Assembly (NCBI GenBank): GCA_944392785.1
Contig: CALXXW010000013.1
Span: 1 to 64,000 of the forward strand
DNA length: 64,000 bases
Source of the DNA: an uncultured Alphaproteobacteria bacterium
GTDB lineage: Bacteria; Pseudomonadota; Alphaproteobacteria; CAAHEQ01; UBA3637
Direction of reading: 5' to 3'
Shown here: positions 17,460 through 26,054 of the stretch, in pieces
Position numbering within the stretch: the stretch's first letter is position 1
Layout: each line of letters begins with the position of its first letter
Program-made: the position numbers and the translations under genes
Notes under the pieces: generated by a model
Told to the model about the DNA's origin: nothing
The model's database searches: none
The model's input: only the letters and a program-made list of their open reading frames with translations

Positions 17460-19172
17460 ATGCGCCAATCGAAGCTCATTTCTCGCAAACATAAAGAAAA
17501 ACCCGCCGAAGCACAGTTAATCAGTCATATTTATTTGTTGCGTGGCGGTTATATGCGTCCGGTTGCAAATGGTATTTACTCGTTGTTGACACCGGCCAAA
17601 CGAATTCAACAAAAAATAGAAGCGATTATTCGAGAGGAAATGAATAAAATTGATGGACAAGAGGTGCAAATGCCTGTCGTTTTGCCGGCTGAATTATGGC
17701 AAGAATCCGGACGTTGGGATAGTGTACAAAGTGAGTTATTGCGTTTTAAGGACCGCTCTCGTCACGATATGCTGTTGGCTATGACTCATGAAGAAGGAGT
17801 GGTTGCTTTGGCCAGAACCGAGGTCACAAGTTATAAAGATTATCCTTTCATGCTGTATCAGATTCAGACAAAATTTCGTGATGAGGCGCGTTCGCGAGGG
17901 GGATTGATTCGGGTTCGTGAATTTACGATGAAAGATGCCTATTCTTTTCATACCAGCATGGCTGATTTAGATCAGTATTATGATCGCTGTGCGCAGGCTT
18001 ATCATAAGATTTTTAGTCGATGCGGTGTTCCTGAAGTCGTTTCAATTCAATCAGATAATGGTATGATGGGTGGTAAAATTGCTCATGAATATCAACTGTT
18101 ATGTCATGATGGGGAAGATAAAGTGGTTGTATGCCCAACATGTCAGACCTATGCGAATTCTGAGGTAGCCAGCTGCTCGTTTCCTGCAGAACCGGAGCCT
18201 CTTTTACCCTTAGAAAAAATTGAAACACCGAACGTGAAAACAATTGAGGAATTAGAGGCTTTTACCAAACTACCGGCTACCAAAATGGCTAAAATGGTTT
18301 TTTATACGACGACCGCCGGAGAGACAATAGCCGTTTTAGTGCGGGGAGATGTGGAAGTCAATGAGTGTAAACTGCAAAAACTCTTGCGTTCGGAAATATC
18401 CTTTGCAACGGATGATGAGGTTGTCAAGACCGGTGCCGTTCCGGGCTTTGCTTGCGCCATAGGCTTAACATGTCGCGTTTTCGTCGATTATTCGGTGGCG
18501 AACGGATATAACATGTTGTGTGGTGCGAATCAGGAAGGGTGGCATATGCGCAACTTTAACGCTTTGCGGGATATATCTCAGGCCGAAGTCGTTGATATCG
18601 CTACGGTCAAAGAGGGAGATATTTGTCCAAAATGTGGAAAGTCGCTTGAATTATCGCGTGGTATAGAAGTAGGAAATATCTTTAAGTTGGGAGATAAGTA
18701 TACTCGTGTTATGCACATGACATACACCGATGAAAAGGGACAAGAGCAAACACCTATTATGGGATGTTATGGTATTGGGGTCGGTCGCCTGTTGGCCTCG
18801 GTTATTGAGGCGCGTCATGATGATTATGGACCCATTTGGCCTCTATCAATTGCGCCGTGGCAAGTACAAATAAATGCGATGGGTTTGGAAAAGCCCGGAA
18901 TACGTGAGACGGCAGAAAAAATTTATGCTGGTTTAGAGGCTGCCGGAATTGAGACGCTTTTCGATGATCGGGGATTAAGTGCCGGTGTTCAGTTTGCTGA
19001 GGCTGACTTGATGGGAATTCCTTTGCGTTTAATTGTAGCGCCTCGTGCACTGGAACAAGGAATGGTAGAATATAAAATTCGCGGGACGGATGAAAAAGGA
19101 TTGGTTCCCGTCGAACAAGTACAGACTTTTGTCGAAAAATGGCTTGCAGAAGAGATGAAAAAATATATTTAA
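17460..19172 (+). CDS. proS: prolyl-tRNA synthetase with editing (INS) domain
   Basis: Charges tRNA-Pro. The class II core has motif 1 around YSLLTPAKRIQQKIEAIIRE, motif 2 in TKFRDEARSRGGLIRVREFTMKDAYSF and motif 3 in GCYGIGVGRLLASVIE, followed by the anticodon-binding domain. Between motifs 2 and 3 lies a YbaK-like INS domain (about residues 235-385) with LPATKMAK and KTGAVPGFACAIGL, which removes misattached Ala. Total 570 aa is the long bacterial form. Alphaproteobacterial ProRS are usually shorter and lack a full INS domain, so this copy may be of foreign origin. AAAGGA precedes the ATG; an upstream in-frame TTG at 17430 was rejected because it lacks a ribosome binding site and conserved sequence. 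Confidence 0.95.
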   Translation: MRQSKLISRKHKEKPAEAQLISHIYLLRGGYMRPVANGIYSLLTPAKRIQQKIEAIIREEMNKIDGQEVQMPVVLPAELWQESGRWDSVQSELLRFKDRSRHDMLLAMTHEEGVVALARTEVTSYKDYPFMLYQIQTKFRDEARSRGGLIRVREFTMKDAYSFHTSMADLDQYYDRCAQAYHKIFSRCGVPEVVSIQSDNGMMGGKIAHEYQLLCHDGEDKVVVCPTCQTYANSEVASCSFPAEPEPLLPLEKIETPNVKTIEELEAFTKLPATKMAKMVFYTTTAGETIAVLVRGDVEVNECKLQKLLRSEISFATDDEVVKTGAVPGFACAIGLTCRVFVDYSVANGYNMLCGANQEGWHMRNFNALRDISQAEVVDIATVKEGDICPKCGKSLELSRGIEVGNIFKLGDKYTRVMHMTYTDEKGQEQTPIMGCYGIGVGRLLASVIEARHDDYGPIWPLSIAPWQVQINAMGLEKPGIRETAEKIYAGLEAAGIETLFDDRGLSAGVQFAEADLMGIPLRLIVAPRALEQGMVEYKIRGTDEKGLVPVEQVQTFVEKWLAEEMKKYI

Positions 19173-19186
19173 ATAGAGAGAATGGC

Positions 19187-19792
19187 ATGCTTAAATTTAT
19201 ATCATCAGGTTGTCTTTTGGGAGGATTATTGATGGCGTCATCTGTTTTAGCACAAGATATCATATTGCCACCGGCAAACAGAACGGGCGGTATGTCGTTA
19301 ATGCAGGCCATAACCGAACGTCGTTCTCATCGTTCTTTTTCGGATAGAGATCTTTCTTTAGAGGATTTATCCCAGATTTTATATGCCGCTTTTGGGCTTT
19401 CGGCTTCGGACAAGTATACCATACCGACCTCTATGGGCAAGGGAGATTTAAAAGTTTATGCGGTGCGTGCGGATGGTATATATGCCTATATTCCTCAAAC
19501 ACATACACTGAAGCAGATTGCCGATACGGATGTACGCTCAATTTTCAACACACAAGATTATATGTCAACAGTACCGTTGATTCTTGTCTATACAGGTACG
19601 GACAAGGAGAATGCACCGCTGCATGCGGGCTCTGCATATCAAAATGTGGGACTTTATGCTGCCTCAGCGGGGTTGAACAGTGTTGTGCGCGGTTATTTTG
19701 ATGAAGCGGCATTGGCGCAGGTTTTACCCCTAGAACCGGGTGAGTTTATTATTGTTTCTCAGGCGGTTGGTTATCCGACTGTAGATGAGTGA
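19187..19792 (+). CDS. exported nitroreductase-like flavoprotein
   Basis: A 201-residue protein of the nitroreductase/SagB-like fold. TERRSHRSFSDRDLSLEDLSQILYAAFG is the usual N-terminal FMN-binding region (about residues 42-70, with the conserved R-S-x-R-x-F pattern), and ALPLEPGEFIIVSQAVGYP near the C-terminus is the usual end motif. Most nitroreductases are cytoplasmic, yet here residues 1-22 look like a signal peptide (basic start, hydrophobic core, VLA cleavage before Gln-Asp). I therefore expect a periplasmic protein. It starts 14 bases after proS and ends inside the converging rmuC (44-base overlap). Substrate unknown. The start was placed at the ATG directly before the signal peptide. 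Confidence 0.82.
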   Translation: MLKFISSGCLLGGLLMASSVLAQDIILPPANRTGGMSLMQAITERRSHRSFSDRDLSLEDLSQILYAAFGLSASDKYTIPTSMGKGDLKVYAVRADGIYAYIPQTHTLKQIADTDVRSIFNTQDYMSTVPLILVYTGTDKENAPLHAGSAYQNVGLYAASAGLNSVVRGYFDEAALAQVLPLEPGEFIIVSQAVGYPTVDE

Positions 19793-20939
19793 TTCGATTA
19801 TCGATTAAAGCTCGCGCGGTTTCTGGCAGAGGCTCTTCCATCGTTTTAATGTTTGTTTCTACCGAACGCAAACGTCGGTTAACGGCGCGTGTGCGTGTTC
19901 CTGCTTCATCTAGAACTTTATGAGCTTGTTCGATATTCCGTTTGACTTTATCGATCCAGTCGGCATATTTTTCAAACTCGGTCTTCGCTTCACCCAGGAC
20001 TTGCCATACTTCACCCGATCGCTTTTGGATGGCTAGTGTTCTAAAGCCCATTTGTAGTGAGTTTAAAAAAGCACCCAACGTGCTGGGCCCGGCAATGGAG
20101 ATGCGGTATTTTTGCTGTACCTCGGCGGCTAAGCCCGGTTGTTTCATGACTTCGGCATATAACCCTTCTGTCGGCAGAAACATGATGGCAAAGTCAGTCG
20201 TTTTTGGGGGGGCAATATATTTATCAGAAATGCGTTTGGCTTGCGTCTTAATGCTTTGTGCCAGATCGTGAGCGGCCTGTTCCATGGCGGCCGAATCAGC
20301 ATTTTCTGCTGCTGCCATCAAGCGTTCATAATCCTCTGTCGGAAATTTAGAATCAATGGGAATCCAAACATCATCGGGTAGACAGACGACAAACTCTATA
20401 ACCTCTTGAGAATTTTCCTTTGGTTTGGCATTGTGTAAATACTGATCCGGTGATAAGATCTGCTCCAGCAAAGAGCCTAGTTGAACCTCTCCCCATGTTC
20501 CACGCACTTTAACATTACTCAAAATGCGTTTCAGTCCGCCGACATCATGGGATAAATTTTGAATTTCACCCAACTCACGATGCACTTTTTCAAGGCGCTC
20601 TGAAACCAGCGAAAAAGATTCTCCCAAACGTTTTTCTAAGGTGGCATGTAATTTTTCATCTACCGTGGCACGCATCATTTCCAGCTTTTCTGTGTTCTCG
20701 GCACGAATTTGAGCCATTTGCTCGGAAACAGTTCGGCGTATGGAGTCATGAAAGCGAATCAGAGATTCCCCCAGTTCCTGACGTAAATCACGTGCATCTT
20801 CACGTGTCATGCGTTCCATTCTTTCCAAATCCGCCGTCAATGTTGGTACTTTTCCAATGGAGATAACTTTGACCATTAAAATAAGTGATAAGCCAAATAC
20901 CAAAATTAATAATCCAAGAATAAAATATGTTATCAACAT
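19749..20939 (-). CDS. rmuC: DNA recombination protein RmuC
   Basis: RmuC family protein thought to limit DNA inversions at repeats; it has a C-terminal nuclease-like domain. An N-terminal membrane anchor (residues 3-22) is followed by a long coiled coil (about 30-130) and the RmuC domain with VRGTWGEVQLGSLLEQIL, IDSKFPTEDYERL and FLPTEGLYAEV. Length 396 aa is normal. The ATG at 20939 follows AAAGGA; the frame extends upstream but without a ribosome binding site. Its last 44 bases overlap the nitroreductase gene on the other strand. Confidence 0.93.
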   Translation of the reverse strand: MLITYFILGLLILVFGLSLILMVKVISIGKVPTLTADLERMERMTREDARDLRQELGESLIRFHDSIRRTVSEQMAQIRAENTEKLEMMRATVDEKLHATLEKRLGESFSLVSERLEKVHRELGEIQNLSHDVGGLKRILSNVKVRGTWGEVQLGSLLEQILSPDQYLHNAKPKENSQEVIEFVVCLPDDVWIPIDSKFPTEDYERLMAAAENADSAAMEQAAHDLAQSIKTQAKRISDKYIAPPKTTDFAIMFLPTEGLYAEVMKQPGLAAEVQQKYRISIAGPSTLGAFLNSLQMGFRTLAIQKRSGEVWQVLGEAKTEFEKYADWIDKVKRNIEQAHKVLDEAGTRTRAVNRRLRSVETNIKTMEEPLPETARALIDNRITHLQSDNQPPEKQ

Positions 20940-20950
20940 TAAAAAATCCT

Positions 20951-20978
20951 TTGCTTTTGTGTCATTATCGGCTAATAT
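20951..20978 (+). promoter_or_regulatory. possible promoter for the DUF3108 gene
   Basis: TTGCTT at 20951-20956 and TAATAT at 20973-20978 are 16 bp apart inside the 47-base gap between the divergent rmuC and DUF3108 genes. Confidence 0.35.
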
Positions 20979-20986
20979 ATACCACA

Positions 20987-21670
20987 ATGAAGAACAAAAT
21001 GAAAACATTTTTTTATTGTTGCGCCTGTTTTTTCATTCTCAAAACAGGATGGGCTGCTGAAAATTTAACCTATGAAGCAACCTCTGGACACATTCATCTA
21101 ATGGATGCTTCTCTTTCTGTTGATCAAACGCCATCGGCTTATCATATGCAAACAGATATTCAAACAATGGGATTTCTCTCGATTTTTTTTGATAACAAAA
21201 CGACTTTGAAAAGTCATGGTAAAATTGATAAAAATCAATTTGTTGTTGTTGATTCTTATATTAAAAGTATAACAGGTGATAAGGTCAAAACTAAATTTAT
21301 TCCTATCAGTGATCGTGGGACTCTTGATTATCAGACCATTTTACTGGATATGATGAATATACCCTATCCTTATACGAAAAAATATGTGGCTTTTGACGGG
21401 AAGCGTACTTTGGCTATTACGTTTGAGTATGAGGGTGAGGTGCTCTCCGATGTGCCCGGTTATCCGGGACCTTTGGATGTTTATCGCGTCTCGATTGAGG
21501 TGATTTCCGGTAAGAAAAAAGGCTGGTTCTTTGAGCAATTTCAAAATGACAAGGCACCTTTAAGAATTTATTTTGATCGCCGTCAGGGCCCGAATCGTAT
21601 CGTAAAATCCGAATTTAAGACGCCCTTTCTGGGTAGAGTCGATATTCGCCTAAAAGACGAGGGATCATAA
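20987..21670 (+). CDS. DUF3108 family exported protein
   Basis: A 227-residue protein with a signal peptide ending near TGWAA, then a region resembling DUF3108: LTYEAT, an alternating beta pattern with MGFLSIFF, and VAFDGKRTLAITFEYEG followed by PGYPGPLDVYRVSIEVISG and a C-terminal YFDRRQGPNRIVK. This family is common in Proteobacteria as an envelope protein of unknown function. The ATG at 20987 or the one at 20999 could both start it. The M50-like membrane gene follows three bases after the stop, suggesting that the pair acts together. Confidence 0.72.
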   Translation: MKNKMKTFFYCCACFFILKTGWAAENLTYEATSGHIHLMDASLSVDQTPSAYHMQTDIQTMGFLSIFFDNKTTLKSHGKIDKNQFVVVDSYIKSITGDKVKTKFIPISDRGTLDYQTILLDMMNIPYPYTKKYVAFDGKRTLAITFEYEGEVLSDVPGYPGPLDVYRVSIEVISGKKKGWFFEQFQNDKAPLRIYFDRRQGPNRIVKSEFKTPFLGRVDIRLKDEGS

Positions 21671-21673
21671 GAT

Positions 21674-22357
21674 ATGCGTGAGCTGCGATGGACAGTCAAT
21701 TTGATTTTAAAGATTTTTAAATGGCCCTTGTGTATTATGGGTCTGTTTTTTCTGTTGCCGATTATCAAAGCTGATTTGGAAGTTATTCATCAAGGGATAG
21801 GGGCTTTTCAGGTCATTTGGTTTGTTTTGCCGATGTTGTTGACGTGTCTTCTTTGGTTTTTGTTGCCCGAATTAAATGGCTCGTTTTTGGCTATTTTTGA
21901 ACATGAAGCAACTCATATGCTCTTTGCTCTTTTGACCTTTCATCGTCCGAGCAATTTGGTTGTTATTCAAGATAAAGGTGGACTTTTTTCCTTTGAAGGG
22001 GAGGGAAATTGGTTGATTGTTTTAGCCCCTTATTTTGTGCCGACTTTTGTGCTTTTTACAATGTTGGCCAGTTTGGTCTATCTGATGATGGGGGAAGCTC
22101 TTCCTCACGCTTATTGGATTGTCATGGGTGTTATGACCGGTTATCATATTGTGTCCACCCTTGTCGAAATTCATCCGAAACAGCCTGATTTTAAAGAGGC
22201 CGGATTTTTATTTTCCTTTTTGTTTTTACCCGTTGCCAACTTGTTTCACTATGGTATGATTTTGGCTTTTGTTTCCTGGGGATGGTCGGGGTTGAAAGTT
22301 TACTTTGGCTTGATTTGGGAACAGTTCTTGCGGTTTTTAACAATTTTTATGGCTTGA
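21674..22357 (+). CDS. M50-like integral membrane metalloprotease
   Basis: A 227-residue polytopic membrane protein with about five or six hydrophobic segments. Within a membrane-proximal helix it has EHEATHMLFAL, a HExxH motif near residue 77, followed by a GG/NWLIVLAPYFVPTF segment, and later HPKQPDF near residue 170, whose Asp could be the third zinc ligand. This arrangement matches M50 (site-2 protease-like) metallopeptidases. Substrate unknown. It is three bases downstream of the DUF3108 exported protein and probably co-transcribed. The protease call is inferred from motifs; activity is not shown. Confidence 0.65.
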   Translation: MRELRWTVNLILKIFKWPLCIMGLFFLLPIIKADLEVIHQGIGAFQVIWFVLPMLLTCLLWFLLPELNGSFLAIFEHEATHMLFALLTFHRPSNLVVIQDKGGLFSFEGEGNWLIVLAPYFVPTFVLFTMLASLVYLMMGEALPHAYWIVMGVMTGYHIVSTLVEIHPKQPDFKEAGFLFSFLFLPVANLFHYGMILAFVSWGWSGLKVYFGLIWEQFLRFLTIFMA

Positions 22358-22400
22358 AAAAATACGCCTAAAGAGTATCTTGATAATTCTTTATTGTTTC

Positions 22401-22429
22401 TTGAAAAACTCCTTGATTTTTACTGTAAA
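22401..22429 (+). promoter_or_regulatory. possible promoter for aspS
   Basis: TTGAAA at 22401-22406 and TGTAAA at 22424-22429 are 17 bp apart; the -10 matches the consensus at four of six positions. Confidence 0.35.
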
Positions 22430-22478
22430 GTGGCGTATGTTAGTGAACTGTTAATTTTTTTGATTTATGGAGAAGAAA

Positions 22479-24245
22479 ATGCATCAATATAGAACACATA
22501 CATGCGGCGCTTTACGAGCCGAAAATGCCGGTGAGACGGTCAAATTATCTGGTTGGGTTCATCGTAAACGCGACCATGGAAATCTTTTGTTCGTTGATGT
22601 ACGAGATAACGCCGGGATTACGCAATGTGTTTTGGATACGGCCAGCCCTTGTTTTCAGATGTTGGAAAAAGTGCGTCCGGAATCCGTGATTTGTATTACG
22701 GGGAAAGTTTTGCTGCGTGATGACAACACAATCAATCCAAAAATGCCGACGGGGAAGATAGAAGTTACTGTTGAATCTGTCGAAGTTTTAGGGGAAGCAG
22801 ATGTCCTACCGTTTCAGATTGTTGCGGATACCAATGAACTTTCTGAGGAACAACGTTTGACCTATCGCTTTTTAGACTTACGTCGAGAAAAGCCTCATGC
22901 TAATATCTTGTTGAGAAACGCGTTTATTCGTTCGATTCGAGAACGTATGTGGAAAGCCGGTTTTTCCGAATTTCAAACACCTATTTTAACGGCTTCCAGT
23001 CCCGAGGGGGCGCGTGATTTCTTGGTCCCAAGTCGTCGTCACCAGGGAAAGTTTTATGCATTGCCTCAGGCTCCGCAGCAATTTAAGCAGTTGCTGATGA
23101 TTTCGGGATTTGATAAATACTTTCAAATAGCACCCTGTTTTCGGGATGAAGATAGTCGTGCCGATCGCTCTCCGGGAGAATTCTATCAATTAGATATCGA
23201 AATGTCTTTTGTGACGCAATCTGAAATTTTTGCAACGGTTGAACCGATTATTGAAGGATTGTTCCATGAGTTTGCACCACAAGCGGAAATTTCTCCGGCA
23301 CCGTTCGTTCAAATTCCGTATACCGAATCCATGCTAACCTATGGAACGGATAAGCCGGATTTGCGTAACCCGTTGTTGATTAAAGATGTGTCCGATGTTT
23401 TTGCCGGTTCGGATTTCGGTATTTTTGCGAATACGGTTGCTTCGGGTGGTTTTGTGCGAGCCATTTGTACCCCTGGGACAGCCGAGCGCCCTCGCAGTTG
23501 GTTCGATAAGTTGAATGCTTTTGCTGTTGAAGCGGGCATGGGCGGTTTGGGCTATATTACGTTTACGGCTGAAGAAAACAAAGGACCTATCGCTAAAAGA
23601 CTAGATGCCGGTCGGATTCAAACATTAAAAGAAATGATGAATGTCAAAGTTGGAGACAGTGTGTTTTTTGTTTGTGGTAAAGGTCAGGCAACAGCCAAGT
23701 TTGCCGGTCAAGTGCGCACACTGCTAGGGACAGAGTTGAACTTGATTGATCAGAATCAGTTTAAATTCTGTTGGATTACGGATTTTCCATTCTATGAGTT
23801 GGATGAAGAAACGGGTAAGCCTGTGTTTTCGCATAATCCTTTCTCGATGCCGCAAGGAGAGTTGGAAGCTCTGATGACCAAGAATCCCCTTGAGATTTAT
23901 GCCTATCAGTTTGATATGGTTTTGAACGGTGTTGAAATTTTGTCCGGTGCCATTCGGAATCATCGACCGGATGTCATGTATAAAGCTTTTGAAATTGCGG
24001 GCTATGCTCCCGAGGTGGTTGAGGCGAAGTTTGCCGGTATGTTAAATGCATTCCGCTATGGCGCTCCTCCGCATGGTGGCTGTGCCTTTGGAATTGACCG
24101 CTTGGTTATGATGCTGACAAATGAGGATTATATCCGAGAGGTTATTGCTTTCCCGTTGAATCAGCAAGGGATGGATTTATTGATGCAGGCTCCCTCTGAG
24201 GTCACAGAACAACAACTGCGCGAACTGCATATTAAATTGCGCTAA
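22479..24245 (+). CDS. aspS: aspartyl-tRNA synthetase
   Basis: Charges tRNA-Asp. The N-terminal OB-fold anticodon-binding domain starts with [19 protein letters not shown]; the class II core has [30 protein letters not shown] (motif 2) and [13 protein letters not shown] (motif 3), with a bacterial GAD insertion between motifs 2 and 3. The 588-aa length is normal. The second ATG (22479) was chosen because GGAGAAG lies six bases before it; the ATG at 22467 overlaps that binding site. It ends at a strong terminator. Whether it also charges tRNA-Asn cannot be judged here. Confidence 0.96.
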   Translation: MHQYRTHTCGALRAENAGETVKLSGWVHRKRDHGNLLFVDVRDNAGITQCVLDTASPCFQMLEKVRPESVICITGKVLLRDDNTINPKMPTGKIEVTVESVEVLGEADVLPFQIVADTNELSEEQRLTYRFLDLRREKPHANILLRNAFIRSIRERMWKAGFSEFQTPILTASSPEGARDFLVPSRRHQGKFYALPQAPQQFKQLLMISGFDKYFQIAPCFRDEDSRADRSPGEFYQLDIEMSFVTQSEIFATVEPIIEGLFHEFAPQAEISPAPFVQIPYTESMLTYGTDKPDLRNPLLIKDVSDVFAGSDFGIFANTVASGGFVRAICTPGTAERPRSWFDKLNAFAVEAGMGGLGYITFTAEENKGPIAKRLDAGRIQTLKEMMNVKVGDSVFFVCGKGQATAKFAGQVRTLLGTELNLIDQNQFKFCWITDFPFYELDEETGKPVFSHNPFSMPQGELEALMTKNPLEIYAYQFDMVLNGVEILSGAIRNHRPDVMYKAFEIAGYAPEVVEAKFAGMLNAFRYGAPPHGGCAFGIDRLVMMLTNEDYIREVIAFPLNQQGMDLLMQAPSEVTEQQLRELHIKLR

Positions 24246-24266
24246 GAGCTGTGTGTTAGAAGTTAA

Positions 24267-24296
24267 AAAAAAGCCCCGATGGAAAGGGGCTTTTTT
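24267..24296. terminator. rho-independent terminator after aspS
   Basis: AAAAAAGCCCC pairs with GGGGCTTTTTT around an 8-base loop. It also overlaps the last codons of the converging DUF2065 gene, so it can serve both directions. Confidence 0.9.
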
Positions 24297-24492
24297 ACGA
24301 AATATCTTTAATAAATAAAGCATAAGCTGCAGCGGATACAAGCAGCAAATAGCAACCGAATTGTTTAAGACGCGGCAAGGGAGCATCAATAATATGTTGT
24401 CCGACAAAATCCTGAATAAATTTCGGGAAAAAAAGGTATGTCAATCCTTTGAATATAACGAGCAATAACAAAGCATCCAGTATGGTTCTCAT
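24295..24492 (-). CDS. DUF2065 family small inner-membrane protein
   Basis: A 65-residue protein with two hydrophobic helices separated by a polar loop: an N-terminal LLLLVIFKGLTYLFFP segment, then PLPRLKQFG, then a C-terminal hydrophobic stretch. This pattern fits DUF2065 (YjeT-like), proteins of unknown function that often sit near hflC. It starts at an ATG behind AAGGAG and its stop codon lies in the aspS terminator. It stands alone; the neighbouring tRNA-Thr is on the other strand. Confidence 0.75.
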   Translation of the reverse strand: MRTILDALLLLVIFKGLTYLFFPKFIQDFVGQHIIDAPLPRLKQFGCYLLLVSAAAYALFIKDIS

Positions 24493-24590
24493 TTATTCTC
24501 CTTCTTCTATTTTCTTTTAGCGAAGAAAAAACAATCTGTCAAGGAGAAAAAGAGGCATAATATTTTATTTTTTTATCCTACTTTTTTTGC

Positions 24591-24619
24591 TTGACAAGAC
24601 TATTTCTTTTTTGTATGCT
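24591..24619 (+). promoter_or_regulatory. strong promoter for tRNA-Thr
   Basis: Perfect TTGACA at 24591-24596, 17-bp spacer, TATGCT at 24614-24619. The tRNA-Leu promoter at 30933 has the same -35, spacer length and -10. Confidence 0.75.
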
Positions 24620-24639
24620 AAGTGGCACTCAGGCAGCAT

Positions 24640-24714
<75 letters not shown>

Positions 24715-24724
24715 GTTTTTTATT

Positions 24725-24748
24725 TCCGTCCTTGTGGCGGATTTTTTA
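24725..24748 (+). terminator. terminator of tRNA-Thr
   Basis: TCCGTC and GGCGGA form a six-pair stem (one G-T) around CTTGT, followed by TTTTTTATTTTT. Confidence 0.65.
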
Positions 24749-24768
24749 TTTTTATACAAGTAGTTATT

Positions 24769-24780
24769 GAGTCCGATTCT
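24769..24780 (+). repeat. 12-base duplicate of the tRNA-Thr T-arm
   Basis: GAGTCCGATTCT is identical to 24689-24700 inside tRNA-Thr, 80 bases upstream, and shares the unusual C at T-loop position 55. It could be a remnant of an integration event at the tRNA 3' end. The rest of 24715-24995 is AT-rich and holds no convincing gene. Confidence 0.5.
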
Positions 24781-24947
24781 GAGGATTTTAAAATTGACGA
24801 TTTTTGATGATTTATCGGACTTTTAAGAAAATATTCTAAAAATTTTGCAAATTTAATTTTTTTCTAATTTACATAACTTATGATAATGTATAATTACTTA
24901 GAAATCAACAATCTTTTGATTGGATGTTATCCATATCATAAATTGAT

Positions 24948-24972
24948 AAGAGCCTCTCTAACCTACTTAAAG
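24948..24972 (+). repeat. imperfect direct repeat, left of the ART-like gene
   Basis: AAGAGCCTCTCTAACCTACTTAAA resembles 25885-25907 (AAGAGTCGCTCTAACCTCTTAAA): two substitutions and a one-base gap. Upstream both share TATCATAAA. The left copy is also part of nested inverted repeats: AAGAGC with GCTCTT at 24991-24996, and CCTACTTAAAGCAGG at 24962-24976, which may form the terminator of the gene at 24996. Confidence 0.5.
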
Positions 24973-24995
24973 CAGGTATGATACAATAAAGCTCT

Positions 24996-25775
24996 TCACA
25001 ACTCACGGCCTCTAGAAGGGAAAATTTTTATTTCCTTCAACGATTGAATATGTTTTTGAGTAAGTTGTTTTAGAAACGATTTCAAACCCTTTTGAGGCGG
25101 CATAACAACTTGAAGCATTTCACCGGATTCTTGAGATAACAATTCTTTTCCCAATACTTCTGTCGTTCGAATAGATGAAGAAGAAACGTGTTCAGACAAC
25201 AATTTATTTTGTATTGTTATTTTTGACTCCGGTTTAATTAAAGAACGAGGAATTTGTGTTCCTGATAAAACTTTTGCCTCACAAATACTCCATTTTAATT
25301 TTTCCGGTTCTAAAAAACAAAATATATCTTTTTCCTTCAAACAATTAAACCCTGCTTGTTTTAGCAAATCTTGATGTGACCGTGCCCAAATCGCAAAATC
25401 AGGATATCTGTTTTTTGATGTGAGTAAATTGTTTAATTCATCTTTAACATCAGATGAATCCGTTGTATTTTGCAACCGTTTTAAAATATCATCGGAAATA
25501 TTAAGAAGATCCAAGGTCTTTTTCTGTCCATCTTGGCTGATAGAGGTCTGATAAAGAATACTGCCAACCAATGAAGTATCTCGAAAAACAGAATTTTTAG
25601 ATAAAATATCTGACATAGAAGCATAAGCATTTATCGCTTTTTCTTTTCGCTTCGTCCAATACATCCCAATACCTAAACGCGAAGAACCTCCACCCGGAAG
25701 AGTTCTGACATGCGAATAATCAAATCGTTCAAATAATCTTCGCGAACCATGATATAATATTAAATCTTTTTGCAT
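24996..25775 (-). CDS. putative ADP-ribosyltransferase-fold protein (ART-PolyVal-like)
   Basis: A 259-residue soluble protein. LYHGSRRLFERFDY at residues 7-20 and GIGMYWTKRKEKAINAYA at about 36-53 match the first two conserved blocks of the H-Y-E ADP-ribosyltransferase fold (His of YHG, Tyr of the G-x-Y-x-T strand). ILYQTSI and FCFLEPEKLK fit the later strands, but no acidic third catalytic residue can be fixed by eye. The closest known group is the ART domain found in polyvalent proteins of phages and conjugative elements. The C-terminal 90 residues are polar and unassigned. The gene is clearly AT-richer than the chromosome around it (14 G/C of 60 in 25021-25080, against 30 of 60 in aspS at 23401-23460). 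It lies just after tRNA-Thr between imperfect direct repeats. A role as toxin or secreted effector is inference. Confidence 0.55.
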   Translation of the reverse strand: MQKDLILYHGSRRLFERFDYSHVRTLPGGGSSRLGIGMYWTKRKEKAINAYASMSDILSKNSVFRDTSLVGSILYQTSISQDGQKKTLDLLNISDDILKRLQNTTDSSDVKDELNNLLTSKNRYPDFAIWARSHQDLLKQAGFNCLKEKDIFCFLEPEKLKWSICEAKVLSGTQIPRSLIKPESKITIQNKLLSEHVSSSSIRTTEVLGKELLSQESGEMLQVVMPPQKGLKSFLKQLTQKHIQSLKEIKIFPSRGREL

Positions 25776-25884
25776 ATAAAACTCCTCCGATCAATATATT
25801 CAGTATATCACTACAACAAATAAAAAACAAGGCAGTGCAGTAAAAAATAAAAATATATCAATAATCAATTTATATTATCATAAA

Positions 25885-25907
25885 AAGAGTCGCTCTAACC
25901 TCTTAAA
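25885..25907 (+). repeat. imperfect direct repeat, right of the ART-like gene
   Basis: Partner of the repeat at 24948-24972, about 935 bases away. The gap 25776-26054 around it is AT-rich and otherwise empty as far as I can see. Confidence 0.5.
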
Positions 25908-26054
25908 ACCTCATAGAGTTTAATCCGATAATTTCATAATATTGCGCACCATTTTTTTATTTCCCCCTTGATTTGTTGAATTGCTGGTTTTACATATAAG
26001 CCGGTTATTTGATGTGTTTTATTTTTTTTAGATCATTATATGTGGGAGATTTAT

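Noticed and set aside
24879-24980. 33-codon frame on the + strand between tRNA-Thr and the ART-like gene
   Set aside because: No ribosome binding site, no recognisable sequence, and it runs through the inverted repeats there.
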